Shown here piece after piece: positions 46,767 through 59,146 of a stretch of DNA of 64,000 nt. Position 1 is the first letter of the stretch. Each line of letters begins with the position of its first letter. Below the pieces are notes generated by a model. It was not told the origin of the DNA, did not search any database, and saw only the letters and a program-made list of their open reading frames with translations. The DNA comes from Pagrus major (lineage: Eukaryota; Chordata; Actinopteri; Spariformes; Sparidae), in contig NC_133235.1 of assembly GCF_040436345.1 (NCBI RefSeq), positions 14,860,160 to 14,924,159 of the forward strand, in the 5' to 3' direction. A program made the translations under genes and the position numbers.

Positions 46767-46818
<52 letters not shown>
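46725..46818. repeat. SINE/LINE 3' tail with (ATT)n
   Basis: The text agcgtctttgagtattcaga, aaacactatataagtacaat followed by about 16 ATT units is the common 3' end of a fish short retroposon, which characteristically ends in ATT repeats. The 5' part is not recognisable. Confidence 0.7.
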
Positions 46819-46819
<1 letters not shown>

Positions 46820-47184
46820 AAGAAAGATCCTAAGGTACTCCTCAGGTAAAAAAGTTGAAAAGCCTTTATTCAGATGGCTTTTTCATGGTGAAATTTTTCA
46901 ATTAATAAGGGTAGAAAATGCTATTTAAAAACACAAAATAAGTGACAGCTCTGCTGTGCTATTGTTTAATTACAATACTTTTCCAAATGATGAATGTATA
47001 TGCAAAAAATAAATGTGTGTGACACCTTAATAAACCTGGAAAATTAAAAAAAATTACATACAAAACATTACTTATTTTTCTGATTAAAATTGTATTCATG
47101 CATGTATTGTATTTTCTATTTTGAATATTTGTATCTATATTATATATTTACATTCTTTATATGGAGTTATTTAATGTGTAATAA

Positions 47185-47285
47185 CTGTAGTACACACTCC
47201 GAAGCAGAAGGTGGCGGTAATGCGCCTCCAACCAGCCGCCGTAAACAGGAAGAAGGAGAAGCCTGATCATGCTAAACATTTCAGA
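47185..47285 (+). promoter_or_regulatory. rabggtb: Presumed rabggtb promoter and leader
   Basis: A GC-richer island in A/T-rich sequence: ctccgaagcagaaggtggcg, gtaatgcgcctcc, ccgccgtaaacagg, then aagaaggagaag just before the ATG at 47286. 'ggtggcggtaatgc...gccgccgtaaaca' has an imperfect inverted arrangement (tggcggt / agccgcc) that I associate with other teleost promoter-proximal regions. Start site and factors are not determined. Confidence 0.4.
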
Positions 47286-50200
47286 ATGGTAACCGGCTTC
47301 ATGTTGTAAATGTTATAACGTTAGTTAGTCAGTGTAATTTAAGATAACATTATAGCCGAACTGGATGGAAATGTCTACTCAGCTCAGTTAAATGCAAATG
47401 TAGCCTGACATTGACCGCTAATGTGTAAAAGCAGCTATAATGTACAGTTAGCTAGCATCAGTGTTAGCACGTAGCTCGTTGATAGCTTAAACTGTCAACT
47501 ACTCGTGTCCTGTTTTCATTTTCGGTAATCTAGCCACATAATTACGAGCTAGGTGTGACAGTGATAGGATGGGGATTACAATTTTATGTTTTTGAAACAA
47601 GATCAGTTAGAATTTGTGGCATGTCTTAAATAATGTGATGTGTTTAATGTCAGGGTACCCAAATAAAAGATGTCATCATTAAGCCTGACGCTCCCAACAC
47701 ACTGCTGCTGGACAAACATGCAGACTACATCGCTGCATACGGCTCCAAGAAGGATGACTATGTGAGTAAATGCAATCTCATGGGCTTTCTAGATGTCTGT
47801 TTTCTGCACTTGACACCTTTAATCTAGTATCTACTTACTGGTGTGCTCTTTAGGGCTGGGTCTTTTTGTGATCAGAGAGAAACTTTAGCTAATACCACAG
47901 CATACAGTAATGTCTGGATCAAAGTGTGCTTCTTACTTCGTGGCAACAGTTTGGGGAAGTCCCTTTTCTGTTTTAGCATGCCAGTGCACAAAGCCAGGTC
48001 AATAAAGAAATGTCTTGTTTCCCCAGTTTGGTGGTCTGGAGACAGCCTTGACCTCAACCCCACCCAACACCTTTTTGGAACTGATCAAATGAATTAACCG
48101 GTTATTAAAATATTAGCGATTGATTTAATAGTTGAGACCTTATTGTTGCAGATCTAAAGCAGAGTCCACAAACTTAGTTTAATCTATTAATGAATAAACC
48201 GGGGGGTTGTTCAGTAAACAGGTTCTGCTCTTCTATTTGTTCATGTCTGTGTTTGTCCAGGAGTACACACTGTCAGAGTACCTGAGGATGAGCGGTATCT
48301 ACTGGGGGCTGACAGTAATGGACCTGATGGGGCAGCTGCCCCGGATGAACAGGCAGGAGATCATAGACTTCATCAAAGCCTGTCAGCATGAGTGTGGAGG
48401 CTTCAGCGCCAGTATCGGACACGACCCCCACCTGCTCTACACCCTCAGCGCAGTCCAGGTGACTCCTAAGACAGCCAACGTGAAATGTGACAGATTGACA
48501 GACTTCTTGTTTCCTTCAAATTTATGCTGTGAGAGGTTGGAATTGTTGCCATAAAGAAAGATAATCTCTCCTTCAGAGATGTATTTTTATTTTGTTTTTT
48601 AAAGGATATTTGTGTTTGAAGTGATATTTTTATTATTTTATTTTAAGTCTCAGCAAAACGTCTTTATTTGTCTGTTGGCATAATTTTTTGTGACAGTATT
48701 GGAGAGATGACTAATGGTACATTGGCACTAAATACGAAAACAATGAGATTTTTGATAAATAACCATCAGTAATGTGGATTTAATGACTAAGTGGGTAAAG
48801 ACAAGTATTAAAACAAGTAGAACAGTCTGGTAAGTTCAGAAATGTATATCACTTTACTGTAATGGCGCCTTTAAAACCAAGAAAAAACAACTCTTGTGTC
48901 ATATCACAATGTAACCACATCCAACATCTATAATGACTCATAGTCTCATGATATGATATAGTATCCATGTATTGCCCAGCTCTAGCTTGAATGCTCTGCA
49001 ATCCTTTTGTTTTGCCTGCGTGTTTGACTTTTTGTTTTTGGTTTGAGTTCTGTATTTTGAACTATCTCATCCTCAGATCCTGTGCTTGTATGACAATGTG
49101 GACACGATCGATGTGGACAAAGTGGTGGAATACATCAAAGGGCTGCAGCAGGAAGATGGCTCATTTGCAGGAGACAAATGGGGTGAGCAAGATGAACTCT
49201 TTTGTGTGTACTTCTTTTGAAATGTACTGCTGTATAACTTGTACAAATATATAACTGAAAGATCCCCTCCACACGTGTTAAGGCTAGATCCCAAATGATG
49301 TATCAGTTTTGGCTGATGTTATCAGCCGATTTTGACCTTTAACTGATAGATCGGTATCAGCGTAAATGTTGGCCGATATATACCTGCTTGTGGTAATTTA
49401 TTTATTATAATAATATGAGAATAGTTACCTTTTCTGTTGTTATAATTACAGTTCTTTGTCTTTATAGGAGAAATAGACACAAGATTTTCTTTCTGTGCGG
49501 TTGCTACACTTGCATTACTGGTATGTATGTCATGTACAGTTCTTCTCAAGTATTTGTCTTTACACTATTTGTCTAACCCTGTAACACTTTTTAATTAAAA
49601 TGAAAATATGTGAAGAGGACTCTCTCTTTTCCTCCTTCCAAGGGCAAGATGGACACAATAAATGTTGACAAAGCTGTAGAATTCGTCTTGTCCTGTATGA
49701 ACTTTGACGGAGGTTTTGGCTGCAGACCAGGTTCAGAGTCTCATGCCGGTCAGGTGAGTCTGTTGATGTATCGCTGCGGGAGTTTCACTTAATTTAATCT
49801 CTTTTTACAAAAGCAACAAAATCTGGAGTTAAAAAATAATCTAAAGGTGAGGAAAGCAGGTGTTAAATTGCTCTCTCCCGAGTAAAAGTCACTCATCACA
49901 AATGTGAGGCTCCCGGTTGGTCTCGTGGGAGGGAGTCTGACTCATAACTGAGAGATTGTCAATCCCCCAAACTAACAGGATGAAATGTTCTCACTCTAGA
50001 AGGTGGCTGGTATCACATTTACACCATTCATGAGCAGTGAAGTATTAAAATTGCCCCCCTCTGTCTCTCAGATTTACTGCTGCACTGGTTTCCTATCGCT
50101 CACCGGCCAACTGCACCAGGTGAATGCTGACCTGCTGGGCTGGTGGCTCTGCGAGAGGCAGCTGCCGTCCGGAGGCCTCAATGGACGGCCGGAGAAGGTT

Positions 50201-51404
50201 TGTGCTTTCCAGATGCTGTACTGAGAAAATCAAATACCATCTTGTCAATGTTTAACTTTTACCAAATCAGGGCACAGTGATTCCTGAATTTGTTCTGCTG
50301 CTCTGCTATTTCTTTATCATTATGAATTCATTTTGAAAAGGTTCCAAAAACACGTTTCTCCATATTGGAGTATATAAGAGTTTGAACTGCAGCACGTCTT
50401 GTCATTTAGACTCGATTATTAAACAGTAACATTTTTTTAATAAAATAAGATGGTATATTTACTTCGAAAAGAATAAAAGCTGGGACTTTATTAAGATGAC
50501 TTGACTGACCCAGCTGTGGTTTTCTTTGTCTCATTCAGCTTCCAGATGTGTGCTACTCGTGGTGGGTTTTGGCGTCGCTGAAAATCATCGGTAGGATCCA
50601 CTGGATCGACAAGACCAAGCTGCGAACGTTTATTCTTGCCAGTCAAGACGAGGAAACCGGAGGTTTTGCTGATAGACCGGGAGACATGGTAAGCTGTCAA
50701 TCACAACCAACTCCTGCATGCTGCAGTGGAAAGGGGAAATCTTTTATCATCTTTCAAGTATGCTAGCTAACATTTGTGTCAAGGACTAGGGTTGTTTACT
50801 GTTGCTTGGCAACACCGGCAGCTGCTTTGGGATGTCGCTCTCATTGGCTATTGTGAAAGTACCGTTGTAATGACAGTCGTGGTCGTCCAGATTTTCAGTC
50901 CTAGCTCAGTTTGGTAGTTATCAGGGTGGCCCAGATGAGCCTGGTTCAGTTTGGGAGGTTAAAGACTGGATCTGTGCACCCCTCACATTACCAGATAATC
51001 CGGGGAGAGCTTGAGGACCGACCAAGCTCTCTGCCTGATTCTCCTGTGGTGTAAGCCCCCTCCATACTCACTGTAGGAAGTTGTTTTTTGCACCGCAGCA
51101 AGATTAAAATCCTTACTGTCACAGCCTCATACACACCGTCATATTTTTCTGTTGCTAAAAGCTGAGCTGAGATGCTCTGGTCGAGTGTGTCAGTACAACC
51201 CCAGTAACTCATGAAGTATCTCTCTGATTCTCATTACCTCTCCTGCTCCCTTCTTCCCTGCAGGTGGATCCTTTCCACACTCTTTTCGGAGTCGCAGGTC
51301 TCTCCCTACTTGGAGACGAACAGATCAAGCCGGTGAATCCAGTTCTGTGCATGCCCGAGGACGTCCTGCAGAGGGTCGGTTTGCAGCCGGACCTCCTCAG
51401 CTAA
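47286..51404 (+). CDS. rabggtb: Rab geranylgeranyltransferase beta subunit
   Basis: Nine coding exons: 47286-47288, 47654-47761, 48261-48458, 49077-49182, 49468-49520, 49643-49753, 50072-50197, 50539-50688, 51264-51404. They give 331 aa, equal to human RABGGTB. With RABGGTA it forms the cytosolic enzyme that, with Rab escort protein, adds geranylgeranyl groups to C-terminal Rab cysteines. Coding exon 1 is only the ATG. The protein runs [15 protein letters not shown]; prenyltransferase repeats give the alpha-alpha barrel ([56 protein letters not shown]). Zinc ligands D238 and C240 (LPDVCYSWW) and H290 (VDPFHTLFG) are all present. Human RABGGTB introns host SNORD45 copies; I saw no convincing C/D snoRNA here. 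The acadm-rabggtb order is also found in human. Confidence 0.98.
47850..48090 (+). mobile_element. Tc1-like transposase relic in rabggtb intron 2
   Basis: The + strand translation at about 48040-48085 reads [12 protein letters not shown], a decayed form of the SPDLNPIEHLWD block of Tc1-type transposases. Upstream text (ggcaacagtttggggaagtc, gccagtgcacaaagccagg) resembles a teleost transposon-derived repeat. The last catalytic acid is changed (E to Q), so it is inactive. The ends are not visible. Confidence 0.6.
48690..48985. mobile_element. Second copy of the acadm-intron MITE, rabggtb intron 3
   Basis: It shares gagatgac, aacaatgagat, gataaataaccatcagta, taagtgggtaaa and atatcactttactgtaatg with 40027-40455 and ends ccatgtattgcccagctcta. 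The left end is not clear. Confidence 0.65.
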
Positions 51405-53560
51405 CCCTCCGACACACACCATCACACTACTCTCACAGACACACACACAGCTGCCCTGTTAAGCCGCACCCCGACCACCACGGCTGGATGTTGGGAGCAT
51501 AGAGAGGACCACCACACATCTCCACATTCGCTGAAGTCTCCCGACACATTTTAGGCTTTGCTCTCCACCTAATGAGGACAGACCAAGTCACACAGTTCTG
51601 ACTCGATTCCTCTGAGCCTTTCTGTCTTCAAACACTCATTATGTTACCAAGTCACATATGTTGGTTTTACTGCAAGAGATTGGCTTGGGGATGTTTTGAA
51701 GTGTAACCATCGTCGCTAGGGTCAGAAATAACTAAACAATATTCCTTCATTATTTTTGACTTACTCACTGTATGGATGCGACACAGGACTTGTTGCAAAC
51801 AAAGCTGATTTCATAAGTGATTGGCCGATTACCGGGGCCGATATTGATCATTTTTCTGATAAGTATCTGTGGGGGCTTTTTTGTCTAATTGCTGATAAAA
51901 TTAATTAATTAAAAAATGAGCTCCTTTGGCTCTGATGCAGCTGCCTCTCTCTGTCTGTAGTCGCCTCCAGAGCACTTAAGTAGAGAGAGTCGCGACAACA
52001 GAAGTTCAAATGCCAATCGTCACATGATTCACGGAGACTTCAGACAGTTCCAGAAAGTTCTTAATGGGCAATTTAAATGCATGAATACAGAGAGACAGAA
52101 GTACGATGTTTGTCAGTTGGTAGTTGGTACATGATTTATTGGTTGATTGATTTACAGCACTGGGCTGCTCGTATTTGCAGCTAACTTCCAGGACCTATTG
52201 AGAGGCTCCACGATCCGTTATTGCTTTAAAAAAAAATAGTCCACTGGAGTAAAGGAAGATGAGGCTACTCTCTACTCAAAGGCCCAGGTCACCTCTCTGT
52301 GGTCTCATTCAATGTCCCGCCCACTAAACTGTCTAATTGCTTACACATCACTGGGAATAGCCTTTTAACAAACGACTGATCTGAATCTGCAAAGTAACTA
52401 AAGTTATCAAATACATGTAATGGAGAGGAAGTATAAAGTAGCAGAAAATGGAAATACTCAAGTAAAGTACCTCCAACTTTAAAGTACTTGAGTAATTTGT
52501 GCTTAGTTACATTCAATCACTGGTTGTTCTAAATTTTTACACTAAGATTTTCATTTTTACTGCAAAGTATATCAGTTAACAGCCTCCTTGATTATTAATA
52601 ATTGATATGGGCCCTTAAAAAACGGTCGATTCCTAGATTTTATTTATAGCATTAATAAGAGAGGAGGTGATGTTTTTTTGGTGACTGGAGACACCCAGAG
52701 GAGTCGCCTTCTCTTGCCAAGCATGTTTAACTTCTTATCCACAGGCTCAGCTACACTGTTTATTTAAATCCTAGTTACTCAGTCCAGCTGCGAGCAGACA
52801 CACTGTGTGCAGAATCATGAAATATTTCCATCCTTATGATGGTTTTCAAGCGTCATTTTTACATCTACTAATCGGTTAAAACACATAGATTTTTCTTTCT
52901 TTCAGGATCTTTGTTTCTTCACTCTTGTTGTCTTACTGATACACATTATATCTGTTGTTAGATAACTGTGTTGACATTGTTACAGAAGGTAAATAAATCA
53001 CACGTTGACATCTGTTAGTTCTGAGGCTGTACTCGATCTAAATGACTGATAACTCATAAATGTATTCATTTGACATCATTATGCAAAGTCGTTAGTCAAA
53101 CAAAAGCCTGTGTTGGATCATAGGGTTTAAAATCAAAGTTCTCAAAGAATTGTGCTGCTCAAAGATCATTAAAATCTGAACAACAACTCAAAAGCTCAAC
53201 TATGTCCTGAACAACTTGTTAAACTACAAGAGCTCATCTTTGTGTTGCGGTGGCGGCTCTGATCCAAACAGCTGCTCACTGTATGTGTGTATATTCATTT
53301 AACTTATTTGTTATCTTTGTTGGCAATAAATGTTTCCCTCCAACTGTGACTCAGCTTGTTTTTGCACCAAATGAGTTTAAGGAGCATATTAGGGTCACCA
53401 TGTCTCAGTGTGTTAGTGAATCGTTTAGAAAAATGGGAAACTAAACTAAGTTAATTTTCGTCAAACTCTATCAGAATCAGAACCCTGTTCATCGCCATCT
53501 ACATTTTCACATACAAGGAGTTTGCTTTAGTGTGCGGTGCATAAAAACAGTTTTTTAATC
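51405..53560. other. rabggtb 3' UTR and downstream non-coding sequence
   Basis: The first few hundred bases are likely 3' UTR; no polyadenylation signal can be assigned with confidence. The stretch contains a 'ggccgatattgatc' repeat at about 51820-51890 and an inverted aagtact-family copy at about 52385-52530 (gtagcagaaaatggaaatac, ctcaagtaaagtacctcc). Otherwise featureless. Confidence 0.5.
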
Positions 53561-53562
53561 CA

Positions 53563-53896
53563 GGATGAAGTTTCTTAATCCACACAACATTTATGGAGCT
53601 TCACAGCTAAACAGTGTTGCAACATTCTCCTAAACAACTGAAGTAGGTGGTTTAAAATGTAAAAAAATACAATAATCCATTGTTTTATGTTGTTTTTTGT
53701 GTTTTTTCCCCCAGTTTTTTAATGCTTTAAAACAAGTCCCCATCTACTTGAGCTGTATAGGATGCTGCAACACTGTTTTGCTGTGAAGCTCCAGAAATGT
53801 TTTGTGGACTAAGAAACTTCACCTGACTTACCATCGGCATGAGGCTGAGTAGATAATGACTGGATTTTCATTTTTGGGTCAACTCATCCTTTAGTT
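53563..53896. mobile_element. Foldback repeat with about 90-bp arms
   Basis: The arm from 53564 (gatgaagtttcttaatccac, ggagcttcacagctaaacag, gcaacattctcctaaacaac) returns in reverse complement up to 53823 (gctgcaacactgttttgctg, gaagctccagaaatgttttg, ctaagaaacttcacc). A family end, tttttgggtcaactcatcct, continues to about 53890. One arm of the same family lies at about 13925-14110. Non-autonomous; superfamily not assigned. Confidence 0.8.
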
Positions 53897-53899
53897 TTG

Positions 53900-55580
53900 T
53901 TTTCTGCAGAACAAAATGGATTTAAAAAAGGCAGTTGCCCAGCTGGTTATCAGAGTGGATGAAGCTGTTTGCTGCATGTATTTGCTTGAAGGATTTTTCG
54001 CATTTCCAGTATTTATTCATTGGCTTGTTAGTTTGTGTGTGGTGGCAGTGAATATGTTTTATAGAAGTGCAGGCAGGATTTAAACTGAGGAGTTTTACTC
54101 ACTGGAATCATACATGTCAATAAAGTGATGACAGACATGCAACTGTGAGGTAATATTTGTAGTTTTTATCCTATATTTGTGGCAAGGTAACATTATGTAT
54201 TAAGCTGGTTATGCCGTGTTGCAGTGTACTCATGAATGTTCAGACAACTATCACTGGATTACTTTGATACTGAAGAAAACTTAAAAACGTGATGATTTTC
54301 AGGCAAGTTCTGGCGTTATAAGGAGATTTTGGGGATGTTTGCAATGGACATTTAAGATAATGATATCCTTGGAGCATGTTTGGTAATTCTAGCTGTTTAC
54401 AGTAAGTAATATATATCAACAGGACAGGAATAGAGATGATAAACAGCCTGAGTTAGAAATACAATCAGGATATTGAGGCTCATTGACTTACATTTGGCAC
54501 TGATTTCCTGTCAAACTTAAACATAAAAATACAAAACTAATCATACATGAAAGGTTCATTTTCAAAAAACACATAGCCACATTTTTATTTATTTTCCTAG
54601 ATCCTTTTTTGTGCACTCTTTATGTGCAAAAATGTCAATCACACTGGTGTTGATTTATCCATTTTAAGAATTGCTTTCATCTGTTTTTGCAAATGAGCTC
54701 GTCATATCTACATGTAGCCTATGGATTATACTTGTGAATGCAGTTACAACAGCATAATGTAAAAACTATCTTCCCATTGAGGGATTCTTTCCACAAAATC
54801 AGTTTAAACTTGCCTCTGTGGCTGGTTTGTTTAAGTGCCAGTAGGTGGCAGCCTTACCATTCAAACAAACTATATATATTTTAACGTCTCACTCAGGATT
54901 CTGGTAAGAAACTTAAATTATGGGTTGTTAGTGGAATGATTGCAAACCAAATCTTGATTGCAGGTTAAAGTCTTTGTAATCAGTGTCCCATTTATAAAAC
55001 ACAGTGAGTTGGAAACTGATGACAAAGCTCTGTAGAAAGTGTAACTGTGAGTTATTTCCATACTCTCCTCATGCACATCACACCATACTGATTAATTCCA
55101 GGGAGGCTGAAGTAATAACGCTGGCACCCTAGAAATGCCACAACTCATTGTGTATGAGATATTATGTTTCATAGCAGTGGCAGATTGTAATAATGGAGCA
55201 GCGTAAAGATTGATTTACTCCGCCTGAGTAATTAGAAGCAGGTAATTCCCTCCTACCTGTTTTCCTCCCTGTAATAAAGATAAAGACTCCCGCTGCAATG
55301 TACAGCCTGATAAGCAAAAGACACTTTACCTAGAACAATTTTCAACAATGGCTTTTCTAAAATTTCAAATAATGATCAAGCGATAACACATTGTGAAACA
55401 TTATTATCTCAATGCACTAATTACTGCGTCTTGATAGAGAGAGACGAGGTTCGCTTTAATATTCTGGTGCACTTCTGGGTTCCTGCTCAGGGACGGTTTT
55501 GGATAATGTAGTAAGAATTTGTGTTTTTGTATCTCTCACTGGTATTTTTCGATGCATTGCATTGGTTCAGGGGCCCCTGG
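53900..55580. other. Intergenic, nothing recognised
   Basis: About 1.7 kb of A/T-rich sequence without exon signals or clear repeats. Confidence 0.5.
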
Positions 55581-55589
55581 GTCTGTACA

Positions 55590-55990
55590 CTGTGTGGTCG
55601 CTGTGGTAGTGTTGCATCTTTTTGTATCTGTTATCTTTATAGTCGTTTTGCAGTCATTTTGGGTCTCTTCTTCAGTTCTGGTGCTTCACTTTGTGGTTGT
55701 TTTACATCTTAATAGTTGTTTTGTGTCTCTTTGTAGTCGTTTTGTGTCTCTTGGTGGTTGTTTTGCATCTGTTTGTAGATGTTTCGCGTCTCTTAGCAGT
55801 CATCTTGTGTCTCTACGCTGTGGTTTTTCCTCTCTTTGTCATTTTTTTGTATCTCTTTACAATTTTGTATCTCCGTTTCAGTTCTTTTACATCTCTTAGT
55901 GGTCAGTTTAACCACAAAGAGTTGTGGTGGTTTTTCATCCTTGTAGTCGTTTTGGATCTATCAGTGTTCTTTTTGCAGCTCTTTGTAGTT
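55590..55990. repeat. 'gtcgttttgtgtctctttgta' minisatellite
   Basis: About 400 bp of diverged units of about 21 bp (tagtcgttttgtgtctcttt, ggttgttttgcatctgttt, cgctgtggtttttcctctct). Three overlapping open frames of Val/Leu/Cys/Phe-rich sequence come from this repeat and are not genes. Confidence 0.85.
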
Positions 55991-55994
55991 GTTG

Positions 55995-57920
55995 TACGTA
56001 TCTTTGTGTAATTTCAATGACTTTTCCACAAACTATGTATCATTTTATAAAGAGGCTCTGATCCGGGAGCCCCTTGGCCTGTACCCAGCAGGCACATTCA
56101 GTAATCAATCCATGGCACTAACAAGGAACAAGGGGCATCAGATTCTTGGGAGTGGGCCCGTGCCACCCCAGGCCAGCTCTCTGGCCCTGCCCCTGCTCCT
56201 GCTCCATGCATTTTTCATCACGTATTCTCAGTGCAGCGTGGACCTGCAAAAATATACTGGAAGCCCTGTGAGTTTTGTATTTATTTGTCTATTTACTTAG
56301 TCGATGGGGGAGCAGTAAGCAGTGGGCCCCTGGTGTCTGGGCAGAGACAAACATGCTGGTTGTTAGGCTACTGAGAAACCCCACCGGCTCTCATTAGTGA
56401 AGAAGAGAGAGATGAAGAGAAAAACAGAAGGTGGGAGAGAGGGAAAAAAAGAAAAGTGTGAATGAGAGATAGACGCAGAGAGCGAGAAAAGCAGAGGGAG
56501 AGAAAGAGGCAGGAAGACAGATGGATGGATCACAGCTTTCACCTCTCTGTCTTGTTTGTTTGCAGGGAAAGCCGCAACCCATTTTTCCTCCCTCTCCTTT
56601 TCTCGGTGCTGTCACCCTCTTGTTATCTCTCAGCACAAAATACTGAGGATTAGTCTGGGCCACAGGGGCTGCAGCCAAATGCTGCTGAACCACCGACACA
56701 GCAGACAATCACTTATAAATGTTTAATTAAACCGCTGCAGTGTTGTATGTGAATGTAGAGATGACTCATGAGTTTGATGGAAATGCTTTTAAACAGTCTC
56801 CACACAAGTTTCATGTTAAACTCTTCACCCAGTTTGTGCCTATTATCCAGGATGCAGTGTGACGTGTTATTTTCTGCCCTCAACAGCTCTAACAGAGTAT
56901 GATTTTATATTTCTGGTGTGGACTTTTGTTTGGAGAAAGTTTCTTTTCACTGAATTCATAATTTACCTCGTGTCACTGAGGAGTTTTTCACCCATCAGGT
57001 TACTGCAGTTTCTGCTGACAGAGCAGATGTTGTTGGTCAAAGTTCTGCTCTCCTCTGACACACCTGTCACACATCAGGTGTAAATATAGATATACAGTGC
57101 TTCGATGTGACGGGGAATTGTCAGCTGATGTCCAGAATCTCACAACGAAACCAACTCAACAAAAGGCACAGCAAAAGCCAAGCTGAAGACAAAAGATAAA
57201 CCTCCTATACTGCCATGAAATATAAATTGACCTCTGACATCTGAAAGATCTGTCTGTAGGAGAAAAAGTTTATAAAATCTACCGGATCATGTCAAGGATG
57301 AAGATCTCATCAGAGAGAGCAGGTCCTCCCTCCGTAGATATAAGTCAAGTTTCTACAAAAGCCAAGAACAGACTAACATAAAAACTGCCATGAGAGAGAG
57401 ACTTCTGAGCTTTTAGCAGGCACAGTACAGGAGGGTGAAAAGAGGGGTATTCAGTTGGTTGGAACTAGATGCCACTAAATCTGGTGACCTTAAAGAAATT
57501 TTACTTTAAAGGTCCTATTTGCAAAAAAAAGATGCTTTGGGATGGAGGCCAATGTTTGTAGGCTAAATATGACGCTACCGCTAGCTGCTGGTTAGTTGCA
57601 ATGACATTAAAGCATGGATTTAACAAGGAAAGTCTGGATACAGCGTCAGAGGTGGAGCCCCCATGTTGACATATTAAGCTTAAAAAAAAGTTTGACTTCC
57701 TGGGTGTAGAATTACCACAGTGTGTGTACACACATAGATACCTCTGAGGATCAACTCTTCACACTCTGTTGATAATGTTATTATAACTAAAATTCTGGCC
57801 ATATCTTACACATTACCTGTCCTTACCATACCTGTCTTTGGAGACCAGTGACATATAGAGTTCATTAAAAAAGAAACAGTGAACTGCGTCTTTTGTCTCA
57901 GTCTCTGCAAATAAAATCCA
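55995..57920. other. Intergenic, nothing recognised
   Basis: About 1.9 kb, including a purine-rich agagagaga patch at 56395-56530. No exon with protein-like content. Confidence 0.5.
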
Positions 57921-57922
57921 CC

Positions 57923-58038
57923 TTAAAGGTGCAATACGTAAAAATTGGCCACCTTGAATTCATACTCCCAACAAATTCTGTAATGATAGTTAATTATTGA
58001 ATGTTTTGAACTACAAGTCTTACATATTGCACCTTTAA
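57923..58038. mobile_element. Short piggyBac-type MITE with TTAA ends
   Basis: It begins TTAAAGGTGCAATACGTAAA and ends cttacatattgcaccTTTAA, reverse complements apart from a few mismatches. Both ends carry TTAA, the target duplicated by piggyBac-type transposases. At 116 bp it has no coding capacity. Single family ends are seen at 7185 (left form) and about 10015-10034 (right form). Confidence 0.8.
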
Positions 58039-58039
58039 A

Positions 58040-59140
58040 AAAGCTTAATTCCAAATAAGCTAAAGTTTTTTTGTTTTTTTAAAAAATTAGGATGGAAGTT
58101 TGTCTAAGAAGTGTAAATGTTTAACTATTATACATGAGACACCTTTTCTCTCTCTGCCATCAACATCCTGTTAAAATCACTGGGAGGCAGCAAAGCACAA
58201 ATGTTGCACTGACCTACTGTACAGTTTGCAGTGATGGTGACATTTAAGTCAAAAAGACAGTCAAAAAGACACATTTAAATGACCATAAATGCTTCTTAAG
58301 AGCAGCTAAAAGGAGGGTTAGGACTTTAATCCCCTCAGGTTATTTACTTTAGTCACAGTTCAACTCACAATATGAATATAAATGAATCTTGTGTTTTATT
58401 ATGAGCTGTTACACACATTAACAGAATGACACACCGTGCAGAAGGACGCATGGTAATTAGATTTCAATGTATGCTTCTGTTCAGTGGCAGGAGTGACAAA
58501 TCTGTCATATTGAGTCAAAATGATTCATCCTGGTAATCCGTGTTGGAAGCAGAGAGGCACATGGGACAGGAGCCTGTCCGCTGTTTCTGTAGGTGGAGGC
58601 AATCTGATGTGCCGGAGCGTAGTCCATAAAGAGCTGCAGGCTGAAAAGCTCCACTTGTGTGAAAGTGGTGCTTGAGTTACACTTGATTCAGGTTGCAGTG
58701 AGGCTATACCTGTTCTAGAAAGCGACTATTAGATTACTACTACATTTTACATGGTTCATGAAAAGCTAATAAAGAGGTTAGTCAAGGAAGAGTGAAAATG
58801 AGAACTGTCAAAGTCAAATCATTTCTGGATTAGCTATTCTCATTTTGATCCCTGCAGGTAATTTCATTGTTTTCGCGGCAAGTTTAGAATATTTTTTTGT
58901 TACATGTAAGATACAGAGGTCGTACTTGTAATGTGTATTATGTCACACACTCATTACCAACTCGTTTGTTCAAATCAATAATTGATTGTTCCAACCCAAT
59001 CATGAGAATACTTGTTGGTTATTTATATTTCTGCAAACCACACATATGTTGAAACTTTACATTTCTTTGGATTCAATTTTTCTATTTTACACTGTGCTTA
59101 TGTTCTGGTTAGGTTTAGGCACAGAAAAATGGTATTAAAA
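58040..59140. other. Intergenic, nothing recognised
   Basis: About 1.1 kb of A/T-rich sequence without supported features. Confidence 0.5.
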
Positions 59141-59146
59141 GCCTAC

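Noticed and set aside
47289-51263. SNORD45 snoRNAs expected in rabggtb introns
   Set aside because: No intron showed a RUGATGA/CTGA pair with a closing stem; not reported, though a diverged copy could be missed by eye.
55519-56011. Hydrophobic 126-aa and 106-aa open frames
   Set aside because: Translation of a 21-bp minisatellite; overlapping frames are equally open and no start context or domain is present.
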